A stretch of DNA of 64,000 nt. Origin: Archaeoglobales archaeon. Lineage in GTDB: Archaea > Halobacteriota > Archaeoglobi > Archaeoglobales > Archaeoglobaceae. The notes under the pieces were generated by a model. It was not told the DNA's origin, searched no databases, and saw only the letters and a list, made by a program, of their open reading frames with translations. A program made the position numbers and the translations under genes. Each line of letters starts with the position of its first letter. The first letter of the stretch is position 1. This document shows positions 27,354 through 36,414 of this stretch, piece after piece. The DNA lies in assembly GCA_030055525.1 (NCBI GenBank), contig JASFYJ010000003.1, forward strand, positions 124,001 through 188,000, in the 5' to 3' direction.

Positions 27354-28406
27354 TCAGATTTTTAGCATTTTAAAGAATTTTCCAGGATATCTTAGAACAA
27401 AAAATGGTTTAAATTTCGTGTACTTCATGTCGATGCCGTCAAGCAAAAGCATAAAGTTCAAGAAAGAGTCGAAGTTGCTCACTCTTTCAAGAGTAGCGAC
27501 CATTCTGTCTTTGAGAAATTCATTCTTCTTTTTAAGCAAATTTTTGTAATCTTCAAGGTTTTTAAGATTTTTTGATAGCAAGAATGCAGATAATATAGCA
27601 CCACTCATGCCCTCTCCATAAAGGGGATCAACCAACCCAGCAGCGTCGCCAACTTTCACAACTACATTCTTGTCTTTTAAAAAAACTTCTTTTTCTTTTC
27701 CTTCGTACATCATCGCAGCGTAGCTGTAGTCAAGCAATCCGGCACCGTTTTTAGTACATCTACCTATTTCAAGGCTTAAAAAATCAGAAATAAATTTTAT
27801 AAAATCGTTTAATTTTGCTTTACTCACCTTGCCACTACAGCCTAGATTAGCTATTTTATTTCCAAGCGGAAATAACCAGTATAAAGTTTCGGGTTCATCT
27901 TTTTTTACCATCCAGAAGTTAGTATCTTTTACATTCTCAAAATTTCCCTCCAGGATTTTGTATATTGCGATTTGGCAGTATTTTCCAGGTTTCGAACCTC
28001 TTGCATCAACAACTACATCTCCTTCAAGCTCATTCAAATTGACCTTTTCTCCAAAGTTTATTTTTACCCCCATCTCATGCAGTTTTTTGATAAGAAAAAG
28101 CTGAAATTTCAGCCGATCAATCATAATACAGAAGTTTCTGTTCATTATTGAAGAAATTTTTATTTCACCATCCACCTCAAAAATCCAGACTATCCTTTTA
28201 AGTCTGTTCATTACGAATGGTTTAACGAATTTTCCGATTATTTTAAAGGAATCTCTCTGATTTGCCAAGCCTTCAGCGCAATCTACTCTGTACCTTTCAA
28301 GTTTGAATTTTTCAAATACTTCTATGTTTATATTTTCATAATTATTTTTTACAAAATAGGCCGTTAATAATCCTGCCAAACCTCCACCGGCTATAGTGAG
28401 GTTCAT
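27354..28406 (-). CDS. FAD-dependent geranylgeranyl reductase family protein
   Basis: A 350-residue flavoprotein with N-terminal TIAGGGLAGLLTAYFV, a middle VVDARGSKPGKYC, and the C-terminal FAD motif VKVGDAAGLVDPLYGEGMSG, which is typical of geranylgeranyl reductases and related prenyl reductases (COG0644). The likely job is saturation of isoprenoid chains of lipids or menaquinone, or another hydride transfer. ATG 28406 lies about 25 bases after a TTTTTATATT element, so a leaderless message fits. It is followed 26 bases upstream by argJ on the same strand. Confidence 0.78.
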   Translation of the reverse strand: MNLTIAGGGLAGLLTAYFVKNNYENINIEVFEKFKLERYRVDCAEGLANQRDSFKIIGKFVKPFVMNRLKRIVWIFEVDGEIKISSIMNRNFCIMIDRLKFQLFLIKKLHEMGVKINFGEKVNLNELEGDVVVDARGSKPGKYCQIAIYKILEGNFENVKDTNFWMVKKDEPETLYWLFPLGNKIANLGCSGKVSKAKLNDFIKFISDFLSLEIGRCTKNGAGLLDYSYAAMMYEGKEKEVFLKDKNVVVKVGDAAGLVDPLYGEGMSGAILSAFLLSKNLKNLEDYKNLLKKKNEFLKDRMVATLERVSNFDSFLNFMLLLDGIDMKYTKFKPFFVLRYPGKFFKMLKI

Positions 28407-28432
28407 AGGAAATGCACACAATATAAAAATAT

Positions 28433-29563
28433 TTAAGTTGTGTATGCTGAATTCAGTTTAACGTAATCGTGACTTAGATCACAACCAATTGCAAAACCCT
28501 CACCAGTACCTCTATGCAGATCTATCAGAATTTCGAATTCTTCATTCTCTTCCATTAGCTTTTTAGCCTTCTCTTCATTCCCCAGTATGATACCTCTATC
28601 TACAAGCGTCACTTCACTGTTTGCTAAAAAGCTGATCGATATCTTTTCATCCACATTCGCTGTATATCCCACAGCTGCTACTATCCTACCCCAGTTTGGG
28701 TCCCTGCCGAAGATAGCAGTTTTTACGAGGAGAGATGACGCTACAGCCTTTGCTATCCTTGCAGCGATCTCATCATCTTCAGCCCCCATAACTCTAACAG
28801 TAAAAACCCTCGTCGCCCCCTCACCATCTCTGGCTATCTGGTAAGCCAAACTTCTGCAGACTTTTGTAAGCTCCTCTGAAAACATATCTCTATCCACTTT
28901 ATCCTTGCAAGTTGAAATTAAAAGTACAGTATCATTGGTCGAAGTATCTCCATCGACTGTAAGTCTGTTGAAACTGTTTTCTGCAGCCGTTTTCAACATT
29001 TCGTAGAGTTCTCCGCTATCGAATTTTGCTGTGGTAAAAATAAAGCAGAGCATTGTAGCTAAATTTGGTGCAATCATCCCAGCACCCTTTGCAACAGCAG
29101 ATATTTTTGCTTTTTCAGAATGGGCCTTCTTTAAGAACTTATCAGTAGTCATAATAGCTTTGCCAAATTTGTCTGCATGCTGCTTGCTATTTCCTAAGTC
29201 GTGGTAGACTTCTACGGCCTTTTTCCTGATCCATTCCATGTCAAGTTTTCTACCAATGACACCAGTGGATGCAATTGCAATATCTTTGGTATTACATTTA
29301 AGCAGCTCAGCAGCAATTTTACACATCTCCATCGCATCCTCCAACCCCTTTTCCCCAGTAAAAGCGTTTGCATTTCCGCTATTTACTATAAGTCCTTCAA
29401 TTTTACCGTCGGCTATATTTTCTTCGCAAATCCTTACTGGAGCAGCTTTAATGCTATTCTTCGTAAATAGACCAGCTACATTACCGCTGCATTTTGCAAG
29501 AGCGAGACCTAATTTTCCCTCCTTTATTCCGCTACATAGGATGCCCGTATCTGTGATCTCCAT
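28433..29563 (-). CDS. argJ: glutamate N-acetyltransferase (ArgJ)
   Basis: ArgJ recycles the acetyl group from N-acetylornithine to glutamate; some versions also use acetyl-CoA. The 376-residue protein is a self-cleaving Ntn-type hydrolase fold. The cleavage site with the nucleophilic threonine is in GAGMIAPNLATMLCFIFT (A-T-M-L) around residue 180. Other conserved segments are IVNSGNANAFTG, DGDTSTNDT and FGRDPNWGRI. Length is normal. Confidence 0.93.
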   Translation of the reverse strand: MEITDTGILCSGIKEGKLGLALAKCSGNVAGLFTKNSIKAAPVRICEENIADGKIEGLIVNSGNANAFTGEKGLEDAMEMCKIAAELLKCNTKDIAIASTGVIGRKLDMEWIRKKAVEVYHDLGNSKQHADKFGKAIMTTDKFLKKAHSEKAKISAVAKGAGMIAPNLATMLCFIFTTAKFDSGELYEMLKTAAENSFNRLTVDGDTSTNDTVLLISTCKDKVDRDMFSEELTKVCRSLAYQIARDGEGATRVFTVRVMGAEDDEIAARIAKAVASSLLVKTAIFGRDPNWGRIVAAVGYTANVDEKISISFLANSEVTLVDRGIILGNEEKAKKLMEENEEFEILIDLHRGTGEGFAIGCDLSHDYVKLNSAYTT

Positions 29564-29618
29564 GAGTGTACATTGGTATGAGCATAAAATGTTTTATGTC
29601 CTCATTAGACTTTAAGCG

Positions 29619-30839
29619 ATGATAGGCGATCTTCCGACCTTAGATGATGTAGACTATGATGGTAAAACAGTACTAGTTAGAGTAGATCTGAACTCTCCAA
29701 TAGTGGATTCAAAGATCCTAGATACAACGAGGTTTGAGGCACATATACCAACGCTAGAGGATTTGGCAGATTCGAAGGTCGTTCTTATATCTCACCAGAG
29801 CAGACCGGGAAAGAAGGATTTTACAACCCTTGAAAGTCATTCAAAAGTGCTTTCGAAACTCCTTGGAAAAAAGGTAGAGTATGTGGACGAGATCTTCAGT
29901 CAGAGGGTTCAGCAAAGGATAAGGGAGATGTCCGATGGAGAAGTGATCTTACTCGAAAACGTTCGATTCTATGCTGAGGAAACTTTGGAAAGAACGGCTG
30001 AGGAACATGCAAACTCTCATCTTGTCAGAAAACTGAAAGGTTTGTTCGATTTATTCGTAAATGATGCTTTTTCAGCATCTCATAGAAGTCATGCATCACT
30101 CATAGGCTTTGTGCCGGTTTTACCATCTGTTGTTGGCAGACTAGTTGAGAAGGAAGTTTCAGCTCTGGACAAAGCGTTGAAAAGCGATGGTCGTAAGTTG
30201 TTCATACTTGGTGGAGCAAAGATGAAGGATTCTGTGAGGGTTATGAAGAACGTTCTTGAAAATGGCATAGCTGACAAAGTAGCGCTTACTGGAGTCGTCG
30301 CCAATTGCTTCCTCAAACTCAGCGGTGTTGAGATAGGTGAATACAATACGAAGGTGGTTGAAGAGAATAGAGAAGGGCTAAAAGACGAAGAACTTTTAAC
30401 GATCCTGAAGAAGTATAAAGAAAAAATCCTGCTGCCTGTAGACCTAGGTGTCGAAAAAGACGGTAAAAGAGTAGATATCCCACTAGAAAAGTTTAATGGA
30501 GAAAAAATAATGGATATAGGCATTGAAACGGCAAATATGATCGCATCTCTAGTTCCAGAATTTGATGTTGTTGTTATAAACGGCCCAGCAGGAGTTTTTG
30601 AGGATCAGAGATTTGCAATTGGAACCCACGAAGTTTTGAAGGCTGTTTCGAAGGCTAGGTATTCGGTGGTGGGGGGAGGCCATATCGTTTCAGCCGCGAT
30701 GCTCTTTGGATTAGCAAATAAGATGAGTCACGTTTCTACAGGTGGAGGAGCGAGTATTAGATACCTTAGTGGAGAAAAATTACCGGGAATAGAAGTTATA
30801 AGGGAATATTGGAAGAAGAAGTGGGGTGTTGGAAAATAA
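29619..30839 (+). CDS. pgk: phosphoglycerate kinase
   Basis: Transfers phosphate between 1,3-bisphosphoglycerate and ADP. The 406-residue archaeal form shows the substrate-binding RVDLNSPI near the N-terminus, LISHQSRPG, LLENVRFYAEE, NDAFSASHRSHASL, the nucleotide-binding GGAKMKDSV, and the C-terminal GGGHIVSAAMLFG and STGGGASIRYLSG. It is divergent from argJ by 55 bases. It belongs to the same pathway as apgM at 8346. Confidence 0.95.
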   Translation: MIGDLPTLDDVDYDGKTVLVRVDLNSPIVDSKILDTTRFEAHIPTLEDLADSKVVLISHQSRPGKKDFTTLESHSKVLSKLLGKKVEYVDEIFSQRVQQRIREMSDGEVILLENVRFYAEETLERTAEEHANSHLVRKLKGLFDLFVNDAFSASHRSHASLIGFVPVLPSVVGRLVEKEVSALDKALKSDGRKLFILGGAKMKDSVRVMKNVLENGIADKVALTGVVANCFLKLSGVEIGEYNTKVVEENREGLKDEELLTILKKYKEKILLPVDLGVEKDGKRVDIPLEKFNGEKIMDIGIETANMIASLVPEFDVVVINGPAGVFEDQRFAIGTHEVLKAVSKARYSVVGGGHIVSAAMLFGLANKMSHVSTGGGASIRYLSGEKLPGIEVIREYWKKKWGVGK

Positions 30840-31043
30840 TTTTTAATTTTTTTGGTTTTTTTAGTTTTTATATCTATCGAAAGACTTTAATAGCACTATT
30901 TTGTTCAGACTAAAAATAGTGAAAATTAAAATCAACGATAAAATTTTGCAAGGATCGATATAGGATAAAAACAATCATAAGAATACTTTTTTTCGAAAAT
31001 TTTAAATTACGCTGTTTCAAATTGTCGGAGAGGTCGATATACT

Positions 31044-32447
31044 ATGAATGTTAGAGAGGAATATGAGAAGAAGCTGATTAGTGCTGAAGAAGCGGTCAAA
31101 ATGATAGAGAATGGCTACCACATAACATTGGGCGGGGCCGGGAGTTTTGCACAGGTAGTAGACAAGTACTTAGCAGCGAGAGACGATCTGAAGGAAGTTC
31201 TGGTATCAACTTTCATAGATGTACTTCCTTACGAGTTTTTAAGGGCAGATCCTTGCTGTGAGCGCTTTAAATGGGCTAGTGGTTTTATACACATGGGTAC
31301 AAGACCCTTTGCAAAGAACATAGGCACTGCCATGTATGTTCCAAACCTTTACAGCGATGTACCAAAAATTTATAGGGAAGTCTGGAAGGACAGGATAGAT
31401 ATCGCTTTCATCGTTACCACTAAGATGGATAAACACGGATACTTCAACTTTGGAATAACGTGTTCACATCTGAAGGCAATTATCGATTCTGCAAAGAAAG
31501 TAGTCGTTATAGCGAAGGAGGATATGCCGTGGATAAATGGCGGTTATGATGAATGTGTTCACATATCTGAGGTAGACTATGTGATTGAGGATCATGAATT
31601 TCCAACTCCGGCTTTGCCCTTCATCCCACCACCATCGAAAGAAGATCAGATGATAGCTGAGAATATAATTGAAGCTGGACTAGTCAAATCTGGTTCAACC
31701 CTCCAAGTAGGTATAGGTTCTCTACCGGATTCGGTTATAAAGCTGCTCAAAACGTGTGATTACAAAGATCTGGGCGTTCATACAGAGATGATAGGAGATG
31801 GGACGATAGAACTAATAAATGAAGGTATAGTTACGAACGACAAGAAAAAACTAGATAGGGGCAAATCCGTCTTTACCTTTGTCCTTGGAAGCAGGGATTG
31901 CTACGAATATCTCGATAGAAACCCAATGATGGCAAATTATCCCGTCGATTACACAAACGACCCATTTTTGATCGCTCAACAACCAAACGTTTTCTCGTTG
32001 AATCAGGCAGCGCAGATAGATCTGATGGGTCAAATAAATTCGGAACAGATGGGGATTATTTCTCCAACAGGTAAACTTTTCCAGATAAGTGGAACAGGTG
32101 GGCAGCTTGATTTTGTTATGGGATGTCTTTTCAGCAAAGATAGACAAGGTAAGTCCGTAATAGCACTCTATTCAACTTACGATGGACATTCCAGAGTTGT
32201 ACCTTTGCTTCCGGAAGGTTCTGCAGTTACCGTACCAAGATCCATGACTCAATATGTTGCAACAGAATGGGGCGTAGCTTACCTCAGAGGCTATCCAGTC
32301 AGAGATAGAGCCATAGCTCTGATCAACATAGCCCATCCAGATCACAGAGAGTGGTTAATAAAAGAGGCTGAAAGGGTTGGCATATTCCCTCCGCATTATA
32401 AGCCACCAATTGGAAAACCAGAAAACGTAATTGTTAGGAGAGATTGA
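31044..32447 (+). CDS. acetyl-CoA hydrolase/CoA-transferase family protein
   Basis: A 467-residue enzyme of the acetyl-CoA hydrolase / 4-hydroxybutyrate (butyryl)-CoA:acetate CoA-transferase family. Family segments are GSTLQVGIGSLPDSV, GVHTEMIGDGTIEL, PVDYTNDPFLIAQQ, IDLMGQINSEQMG and SGTGGQLDFVMG. A conserved glutamate in this region normally forms the glutamyl-CoA thioester. It is slightly longer than the usual 430-440 residues. The acyl substrate cannot be assigned. A TTTTAAATTA promoter-like element lies about 40 bases upstream, in a 204-base gene-free gap. Confidence 0.82.
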   Translation: MNVREEYEKKLISAEEAVKMIENGYHITLGGAGSFAQVVDKYLAARDDLKEVLVSTFIDVLPYEFLRADPCCERFKWASGFIHMGTRPFAKNIGTAMYVPNLYSDVPKIYREVWKDRIDIAFIVTTKMDKHGYFNFGITCSHLKAIIDSAKKVVVIAKEDMPWINGGYDECVHISEVDYVIEDHEFPTPALPFIPPPSKEDQMIAENIIEAGLVKSGSTLQVGIGSLPDSVIKLLKTCDYKDLGVHTEMIGDGTIELINEGIVTNDKKKLDRGKSVFTFVLGSRDCYEYLDRNPMMANYPVDYTNDPFLIAQQPNVFSLNQAAQIDLMGQINSEQMGIISPTGKLFQISGTGGQLDFVMGCLFSKDRQGKSVIALYSTYDGHSRVVPLLPEGSAVTVPRSMTQYVATEWGVAYLRGYPVRDRAIALINIAHPDHREWLIKEAERVGIFPPHYKPPIGKPENVIVRRD

Positions 32448-32778
32448 GTTTAATTATTTCTGCATTTTTATATTCTTTGTCCGGAGGCTTTTTTAGGATT
32501 TTCCGAATTAGAAATCCTGAAAACGATCTTCAAAGCTGATTTAGATTTTTTTGGTTGATTAAATTATGTGAAAAAGTTCGAGATAAAAATTCAGTCAACT
32601 TTTCCTTCATGAACTTTATTTTTTTCTGACTTCAGGTAAGTTGAGGTCCCTGAGAATACTGCAACCCAACAGTATGCTTGATCTCATCGAAATATTCGAG
32701 ATCCTCGTTGTTCAATCGAAAAGTATATATATCACTAATACAAAGTTTTTAACGGAAATAAAGAAGGAGGTGATTTGA
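32448..32778 (+). promoter_or_regulatory. histone gene upstream region with promoter and strong ribosome site
   Basis: A 331-base gap. The first 200 bases show nothing clear. A TATA element GTATATATAT lies at 32723-32732. An unusually complete Shine-Dalgarno AAGGAGGTGAT is at 32764-32774, five bases before the histone ATG. The roughly 20-30 base 5' leader plus strong ribosome site suggests high expression. A 37-codon ORF from about ATG 32673 ends just before the histone start, but I see no other evidence that it is translated. Confidence 0.6.
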
Positions 32779-32982
32779 ATGGCTGAACTTCCAGCTGCAC
32801 CAGTAGATAGGTTGATCAGGAAGGCAGGTGCAGAGAGGGTAAGTGCAGATGCTGTGGAGAAGATGATAGAAGTACTTGAGGACTATGCGATGAAGGTAGC
32901 TAAGAAGGCAGTTGAAGTTGCAAAGCACTCTGGAAGAAAAACAGTTACTGCTGAGGATATAAGGCTAGCCCTATCAATGTAA
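32779..32982 (+). CDS. archaeal histone
   Basis: A 67-residue single histone-fold protein of the HMf type that wraps DNA as dimers and higher multimers. The N-terminus [20 protein letters not shown] carries the DNA-binding R in the first helix, the middle helix is [20 protein letters not shown], and the C-terminus has [15 protein letters not shown]. Length and motifs are standard. It is a single-gene unit with a strong promoter and ribosome site. Confidence 0.97.
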   Translation: MAELPAAPVDRLIRKAGAERVSADAVEKMIEVLEDYAMKVAKKAVEVAKHSGRKTVTAEDIRLALSM

Positions 32983-33017
32983 ACTTTTAAAATTTTTTTG
33001 TATAAAAAATTTTGATA

Positions 33018-34271
33018 TTATATTACTACTTCGTAAACTTTCCTTAACTTTTCAACCTCAATTACACTGCTCAGATCTCCTCTTTTTATAATTTTGAAAG
33101 CATGTTCTATCACAGCTTTGTAGAACTCACAGAATGGACTTTTGTTGAGGAAAGACCCTTTTTCAGCGTAAACTTCTGCTGGACAAGGGCTTCCACAGAT
33201 GTTTCTGAAGGCGCAATCCTTACATTCTTCAATATTCTCTACTCTTCTCTTTCTTACGCTTTCAAAAGCTTTTTTGAGCTCTTCTTTGTCTTTAATAATT
33301 TCTAGGGGGCTTCTAAAGTCGGATATACCGATAAACTCCCCACAGGGGTAGACTCCAGTGGGTGTTATCGCAAAAAATCTTCTCCCGCCTCCGCATGGGG
33401 AAATGTCGCACTGTAGAACTCTCGAATAGGGAGCGACTATTCCAAGGATTATGTTGGCAAAATCTCCTATTACTATTCTTTTACCATTCTTCGTATGCCA
33501 GATTGACCTCTCAACTGCTTTTATAAATTCATGCGCCGCTACTTTTGGATCTGGTCTTAGTTCTCTGCCACCTGCACTTGAACCTCTAACAGGGTTCATC
33601 AAAACAAGCCTAACTTTTCCAGCTAAAAAATCGATCATTTCGCTCAGATCCGTGTAGTTGTACTTCGTTATTGTAGTGATAACGTTGAAACCCTTTTGAT
33701 TGTTGAACCACTCCAGAATCTCAACAACTTTTTTGTAATGACCTTTACCCCTTAAAAAGTCCTCAATATTCTCTTTTGGTGAATCAAAAGATATTCCTAC
33801 GTTTACTTTCATATCTTTCAAAAATTCGGCATCTTCTTCATTTAAAAGAAAGCCGTTGGTCTGTATGCCGAATATAAAATCGTTTTTGAAATCCTCTATG
33901 GCTCTGAAGATAGTATTTTTTGATAGGAGCGGTTCGGCTCCATGAAAAACGACGCTCTTTACATTAATGTCGGATAATGTGTTCAAGATTGAGTATAAAA
34001 CATCGTATTCCATCTCTTCTCCGCTTCTCCTAAGCTCCTTTGGAATATAACAGTAGGGGCAGTTTGCATTGCACCTTTCGGTTACATTTAGGTATACTGT
34101 ATTAAAGTCGATTTCTGTTCGGTATTTTTCCATTTTTCGGCAAAGCTCCTCTCTCAGATTTTGATAGAGTTTTAGTATTTCGTCTGGAATTTTTCCATCG
34201 TATATCGTCCAAAAGTTGTTTTCCGGATCTATAGAAATATCAAAATCCTCCATTTCAACTTTCTGTAGCAT
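33018..34271 (-). CDS. radical SAM/SPASM peptide-modifying enzyme candidate
   Basis: A 417-residue radical SAM protein. The SAM-cluster motif CNANCPYCY (C-x3-C-x2-C) is at about residue 67. FHGAEPLL is the GGE-like SAM-contact motif. A cysteine-rich SPASM region in the last third (CDISPCGGG, GVYPCGEF, CKDCAFRNICGSPC, PFCEFY) should hold auxiliary 4Fe-4S clusters. SPASM enzymes usually modify ribosomal peptides or proteins. An 18-base gap separates it from a 26-codon peptide ORF upstream, and GAGGTGAT precedes its ATG. It may belong to the CbpB-type enzymes described in methanogens, which I recall as paired with small peptides; that link is not verified. Confidence 0.85.
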   Translation of the reverse strand: MLQKVEMEDFDISIDPENNFWTIYDGKIPDEILKLYQNLREELCRKMEKYRTEIDFNTVYLNVTERCNANCPYCYIPKELRRSGEEMEYDVLYSILNTLSDINVKSVVFHGAEPLLSKNTIFRAIEDFKNDFIFGIQTNGFLLNEEDAEFLKDMKVNVGISFDSPKENIEDFLRGKGHYKKVVEILEWFNNQKGFNVITTITKYNYTDLSEMIDFLAGKVRLVLMNPVRGSSAGGRELRPDPKVAAHEFIKAVERSIWHTKNGKRIVIGDFANIILGIVAPYSRVLQCDISPCGGGRRFFAITPTGVYPCGEFIGISDFRSPLEIIKDKEELKKAFESVRKRRVENIEECKDCAFRNICGSPCPAEVYAEKGSFLNKSPFCEFYKAVIEHAFKIIKRGDLSSVIEVEKLRKVYEVVI

Positions 34272-34289
34272 TAAATCACCTCAAAAAAT

Positions 34290-34370
34290 TTAGAAGGGAG
34301 ATTCCTCTCCCAATATGTAATGAGTTAAACCTCCTCCCGTTTTGCACTCGAACTGGTAGCTAACTGCCAT
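34290..34370 (-). CDS. 26-residue peptide, putative substrate of the radical SAM enzyme
   Basis: A short ORF immediately upstream of the radical SAM/SPASM gene on the same strand. The peptide has one cysteine (position 9) in ECKTGGG, followed by LTHYILGEESPF to the stop. The ATG lies about 25 bases after GTTTAAATTG (34391-34400), a good TATA position for a leaderless message, and the radical SAM gene follows with its own GAGGTGAT. Size, spacing, a lone Cys next to a T-G-G-G run, and the His/Tyr core fit a ribosomally made precursor peptide that becomes cross-linked. The assignment is inference from context. Confidence 0.6.
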   Translation of the reverse strand: MAVSYQFECKTGGGLTHYILGEESPF

Positions 34371-34472
34371 ATTTTAATTCGAATAGATCGCAATTTAAAC
34401 CTTCATTTTGTAATACAATTGTATTACAAAAAACTCAGTTTATTAAATGAAAATCTCGAAAGAACTCAAGAT

Positions 34473-34892
34473 TTAGGGTACTTTTATCTCAACTACGATC
34501 TCAGTCTTTTCATCTTTCATCAGTTCGATCATTTCTCTGTTCAAATCTATTGCAGCTTTTGTGGATCGGATTCCTACAGTTCTACTGCAGATAAAGTTAC
34601 TTTTTCTGAAAACGATATCTTTTGCATGATCTAGAGACATTTCCCTGCTACCGTGCGTATAAAAACTATCCTCCATTCCATAATCGGGGAGTTTTATCAC
34701 CACAAAAAACATTTTATCGCTTTTAATCTCTTTTTTTAGCCATTCAGGTAGATCTCTGGCTGAACTAGAGGCTTTAACGCCAACGATGCAGTTTCCCCTT
34801 GGTGTTAAGTAGCTTTCCTTCGTAACCTCTAGAGTTGTTCTGTGTGTGGCCCTAAGATTCTTGTGGCCTCTAGCAAATATAGTGTAAAGCAT
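34473..34892 (-). CDS. DUF371 family protein
   Basis: A 139-residue protein of the archaeal DUF371 family (COG2090). The family signature is visible: ARGHKNLRATHRTTLEVTKE at the N-terminus, then LTPRGNCIVGVKAS, and FICSRTVGIRSTKAAIDLNR near the C-terminus. Function is unknown. It lies 20 bases downstream of the thioredoxin gene on the same strand and probably shares its transcript. Confidence 0.82.
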   Translation of the reverse strand: MLYTIFARGHKNLRATHRTTLEVTKESYLTPRGNCIVGVKASSSARDLPEWLKKEIKSDKMFFVVIKLPDYGMEDSFYTHGSREMSLDHAKDIVFRKSNFICSRTVGIRSTKAAIDLNREMIELMKDEKTEIVVEIKVP

Positions 34893-34912
34893 AAAAAATT
34901 GCTAGATTGGAG

Positions 34913-35233
34913 TTAGTTGTATTCTAGTATCTTATCTATCTCTTCCCTAACCTCCCTCTCCGGCATAGCCCCTACAAATCCACCAATTATTTTACCATCC
35001 TTAAAGAAGAGAACAGTAGGTATACTTGAAATTCCATACTCAAATGCTATTTCTTGTTCTTCATCAACGTTTACCTTGTAAAACTCCACTCTGCCGTTGT
35101 ACTCTTTCTCAAGTTTTTCGAGCACCGGACTCAAATATCTACATGGCATACACCAATCAGCGTAGAAATCTACTGCAACGATCTTACCACTTTCTACGAC
35201 CTTTCTAAATTCTTCAGAGTTCAATTTCTTCAT
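34913..35233 (-). CDS. thioredoxin-like protein
   Basis: A 106-residue thioredoxin fold with active site WCMPC (residues 27-31) in VDFYADWCMPCRYL, the cis-proline motif SIPTVLFF around residue 72, and a normal C-terminus. W-C-M-P-C instead of W-C-G-P-C should shift its redox potential and partner choice. It is a cytoplasmic disulfide reductase by prediction. GAGGTGA precedes the start, and DUF371 follows on the same strand. Confidence 0.92.
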   Translation of the reverse strand: MKKLNSEEFRKVVESGKIVAVDFYADWCMPCRYLSPVLEKLEKEYNGRVEFYKVNVDEEQEIAFEYGISSIPTVLFFKDGKIIGGFVGAMPEREVREEIDKILEYN

Positions 35234-35290
35234 TATCTCACCTCTATCCTACTAACCTTCTCTGTACAATTATATAACAATTTCCACTTT

Positions 35291-36346
35291 CTAGGCGTAG
35301 ATCGTTATAATATCCCCATCTTCGACCTTGTGATCTAAACCGACTCTTTGACCTTCGAATTTAACAGATACTCCCCAAACTCTTGCATATCTGAAGTTTT
35401 CGACGAAATCCTTGTGTAATCTCCTGCAAACATCTTCTATTGTTGCCCCTCTTCTTAAAACCATCGGTTTTTCCATATCTGGCTTACCACCTGGTGGTTT
35501 TAGGTAGACCCTTATAAAGTCCAACTTTTGAAAAATAGCCTCCTTTAGCAACTCAAGGTTTAACCCCTTCTCCGCCGAGATCTTGATAGCGTTAACTTCC
35601 ACATCTGTAAGATCTATTTTATTCACAACCACAAGGGAGGGTATGTACACCCTATTGCTGCTCAGAGCATCAATTAGCCTGTCGATGGTTATTTCTTCTC
35701 TTATAAGTACATCAGCGTTGTAAATTCTGTATTCTCTTAGAATTTCGCGAATCGTTGCCTCATCGAGTTTTAATGGTACAGTTGAGCTAATTCTAACGCC
35801 TCCTCTATCCTTCTTTTTTATCACAATGTCTGGTGGCTTTTCATCTATTCTGATCCCGGCATCGTATAGCTCTTTTTTCAATATTTCTATGGTATGCAGC
35901 GTAAAAACATCTGCAACTATTATTATCAAATCCGCTATTCTTATGGCAGAGAGAACTTCTTTACCTCTACCCTTTCCGGAGGATGCCCCCTCTATTAAAC
36001 CCGGAAGATCGTAAATCTGTATCCTTGCACCTTTGTATTCTAAAACCCCTGGGACAGGTTTTAGTGTTGTAAAATCGTAATCTCCAACTTCACTCCTAGC
36101 TCCGGTAAGTTTGTTGAGTATGGTCGATTTACCTACAGATGGATAACCTACCAGCACTGCAGTAGCATCTTCTTCTTTTTTTATCGTTATTTCGCTAGTT
36201 TTTGTTTTTGACTTCTGTTTTTCAGCCTCTTCTCTAAGTTTGGCAAGTTTTGCTTTCAATCTGCCAACGTGATGTTCAGTAGCTTTGTTGTAAGGTGTTC
36301 TTTTGATTTCCTCTTCTATCAGCTTTATCTGTTCTTGAATATCCAT
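35291..36346 (-). CDS. DRG-type GTP-binding protein with TGS domain
   Basis: A 351-residue Obg/DRG-family GTPase related to eukaryotic DRG. After an N-terminal helical segment (QEQIKLIEEEIKRTPYNKAT) come G1 GYPSVGKST, the switch region, G3 DLPGLIEGAS, a DRG insertion domain, and G4 NKID. A C-terminal TGS domain ends the protein (VRVWGVSVKFEGQRVGLDHK, then VEDGDIITIY). DRG proteins act in translation. I start at ATG 36346; the 20 codons before it have no similarity. It is monocistronic or joined to glnA, 68 bases upstream. Confidence 0.92.
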   Translation of the reverse strand: MDIQEQIKLIEEEIKRTPYNKATEHHVGRLKAKLAKLREEAEKQKSKTKTSEITIKKEEDATAVLVGYPSVGKSTILNKLTGARSEVGDYDFTTLKPVPGVLEYKGARIQIYDLPGLIEGASSGKGRGKEVLSAIRIADLIIIVADVFTLHTIEILKKELYDAGIRIDEKPPDIVIKKKDRGGVRISSTVPLKLDEATIREILREYRIYNADVLIREEITIDRLIDALSSNRVYIPSLVVVNKIDLTDVEVNAIKISAEKGLNLELLKEAIFQKLDFIRVYLKPPGGKPDMEKPMVLRRGATIEDVCRRLHKDFVENFRYARVWGVSVKFEGQRVGLDHKVEDGDIITIYA

Positions 36347-36414
36347 AGTGTGTTTAACAGATGTGGCGAGAAATATTAATTTTTTAACTATTTTTGACAA
36401 ACTCAAAATAAAAA

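Noticed and set aside
31239-32147. Minus-strand ORFs inside the CoA-transferase gene
   Set aside because: Shadows in other frames of a well-supported gene.
32673-32785. 37-codon ORF just before the histone ATG
   Set aside because: It spans the TATA box and Shine-Dalgarno site of the histone gene and would be lost if transcription starts after the TATA box.
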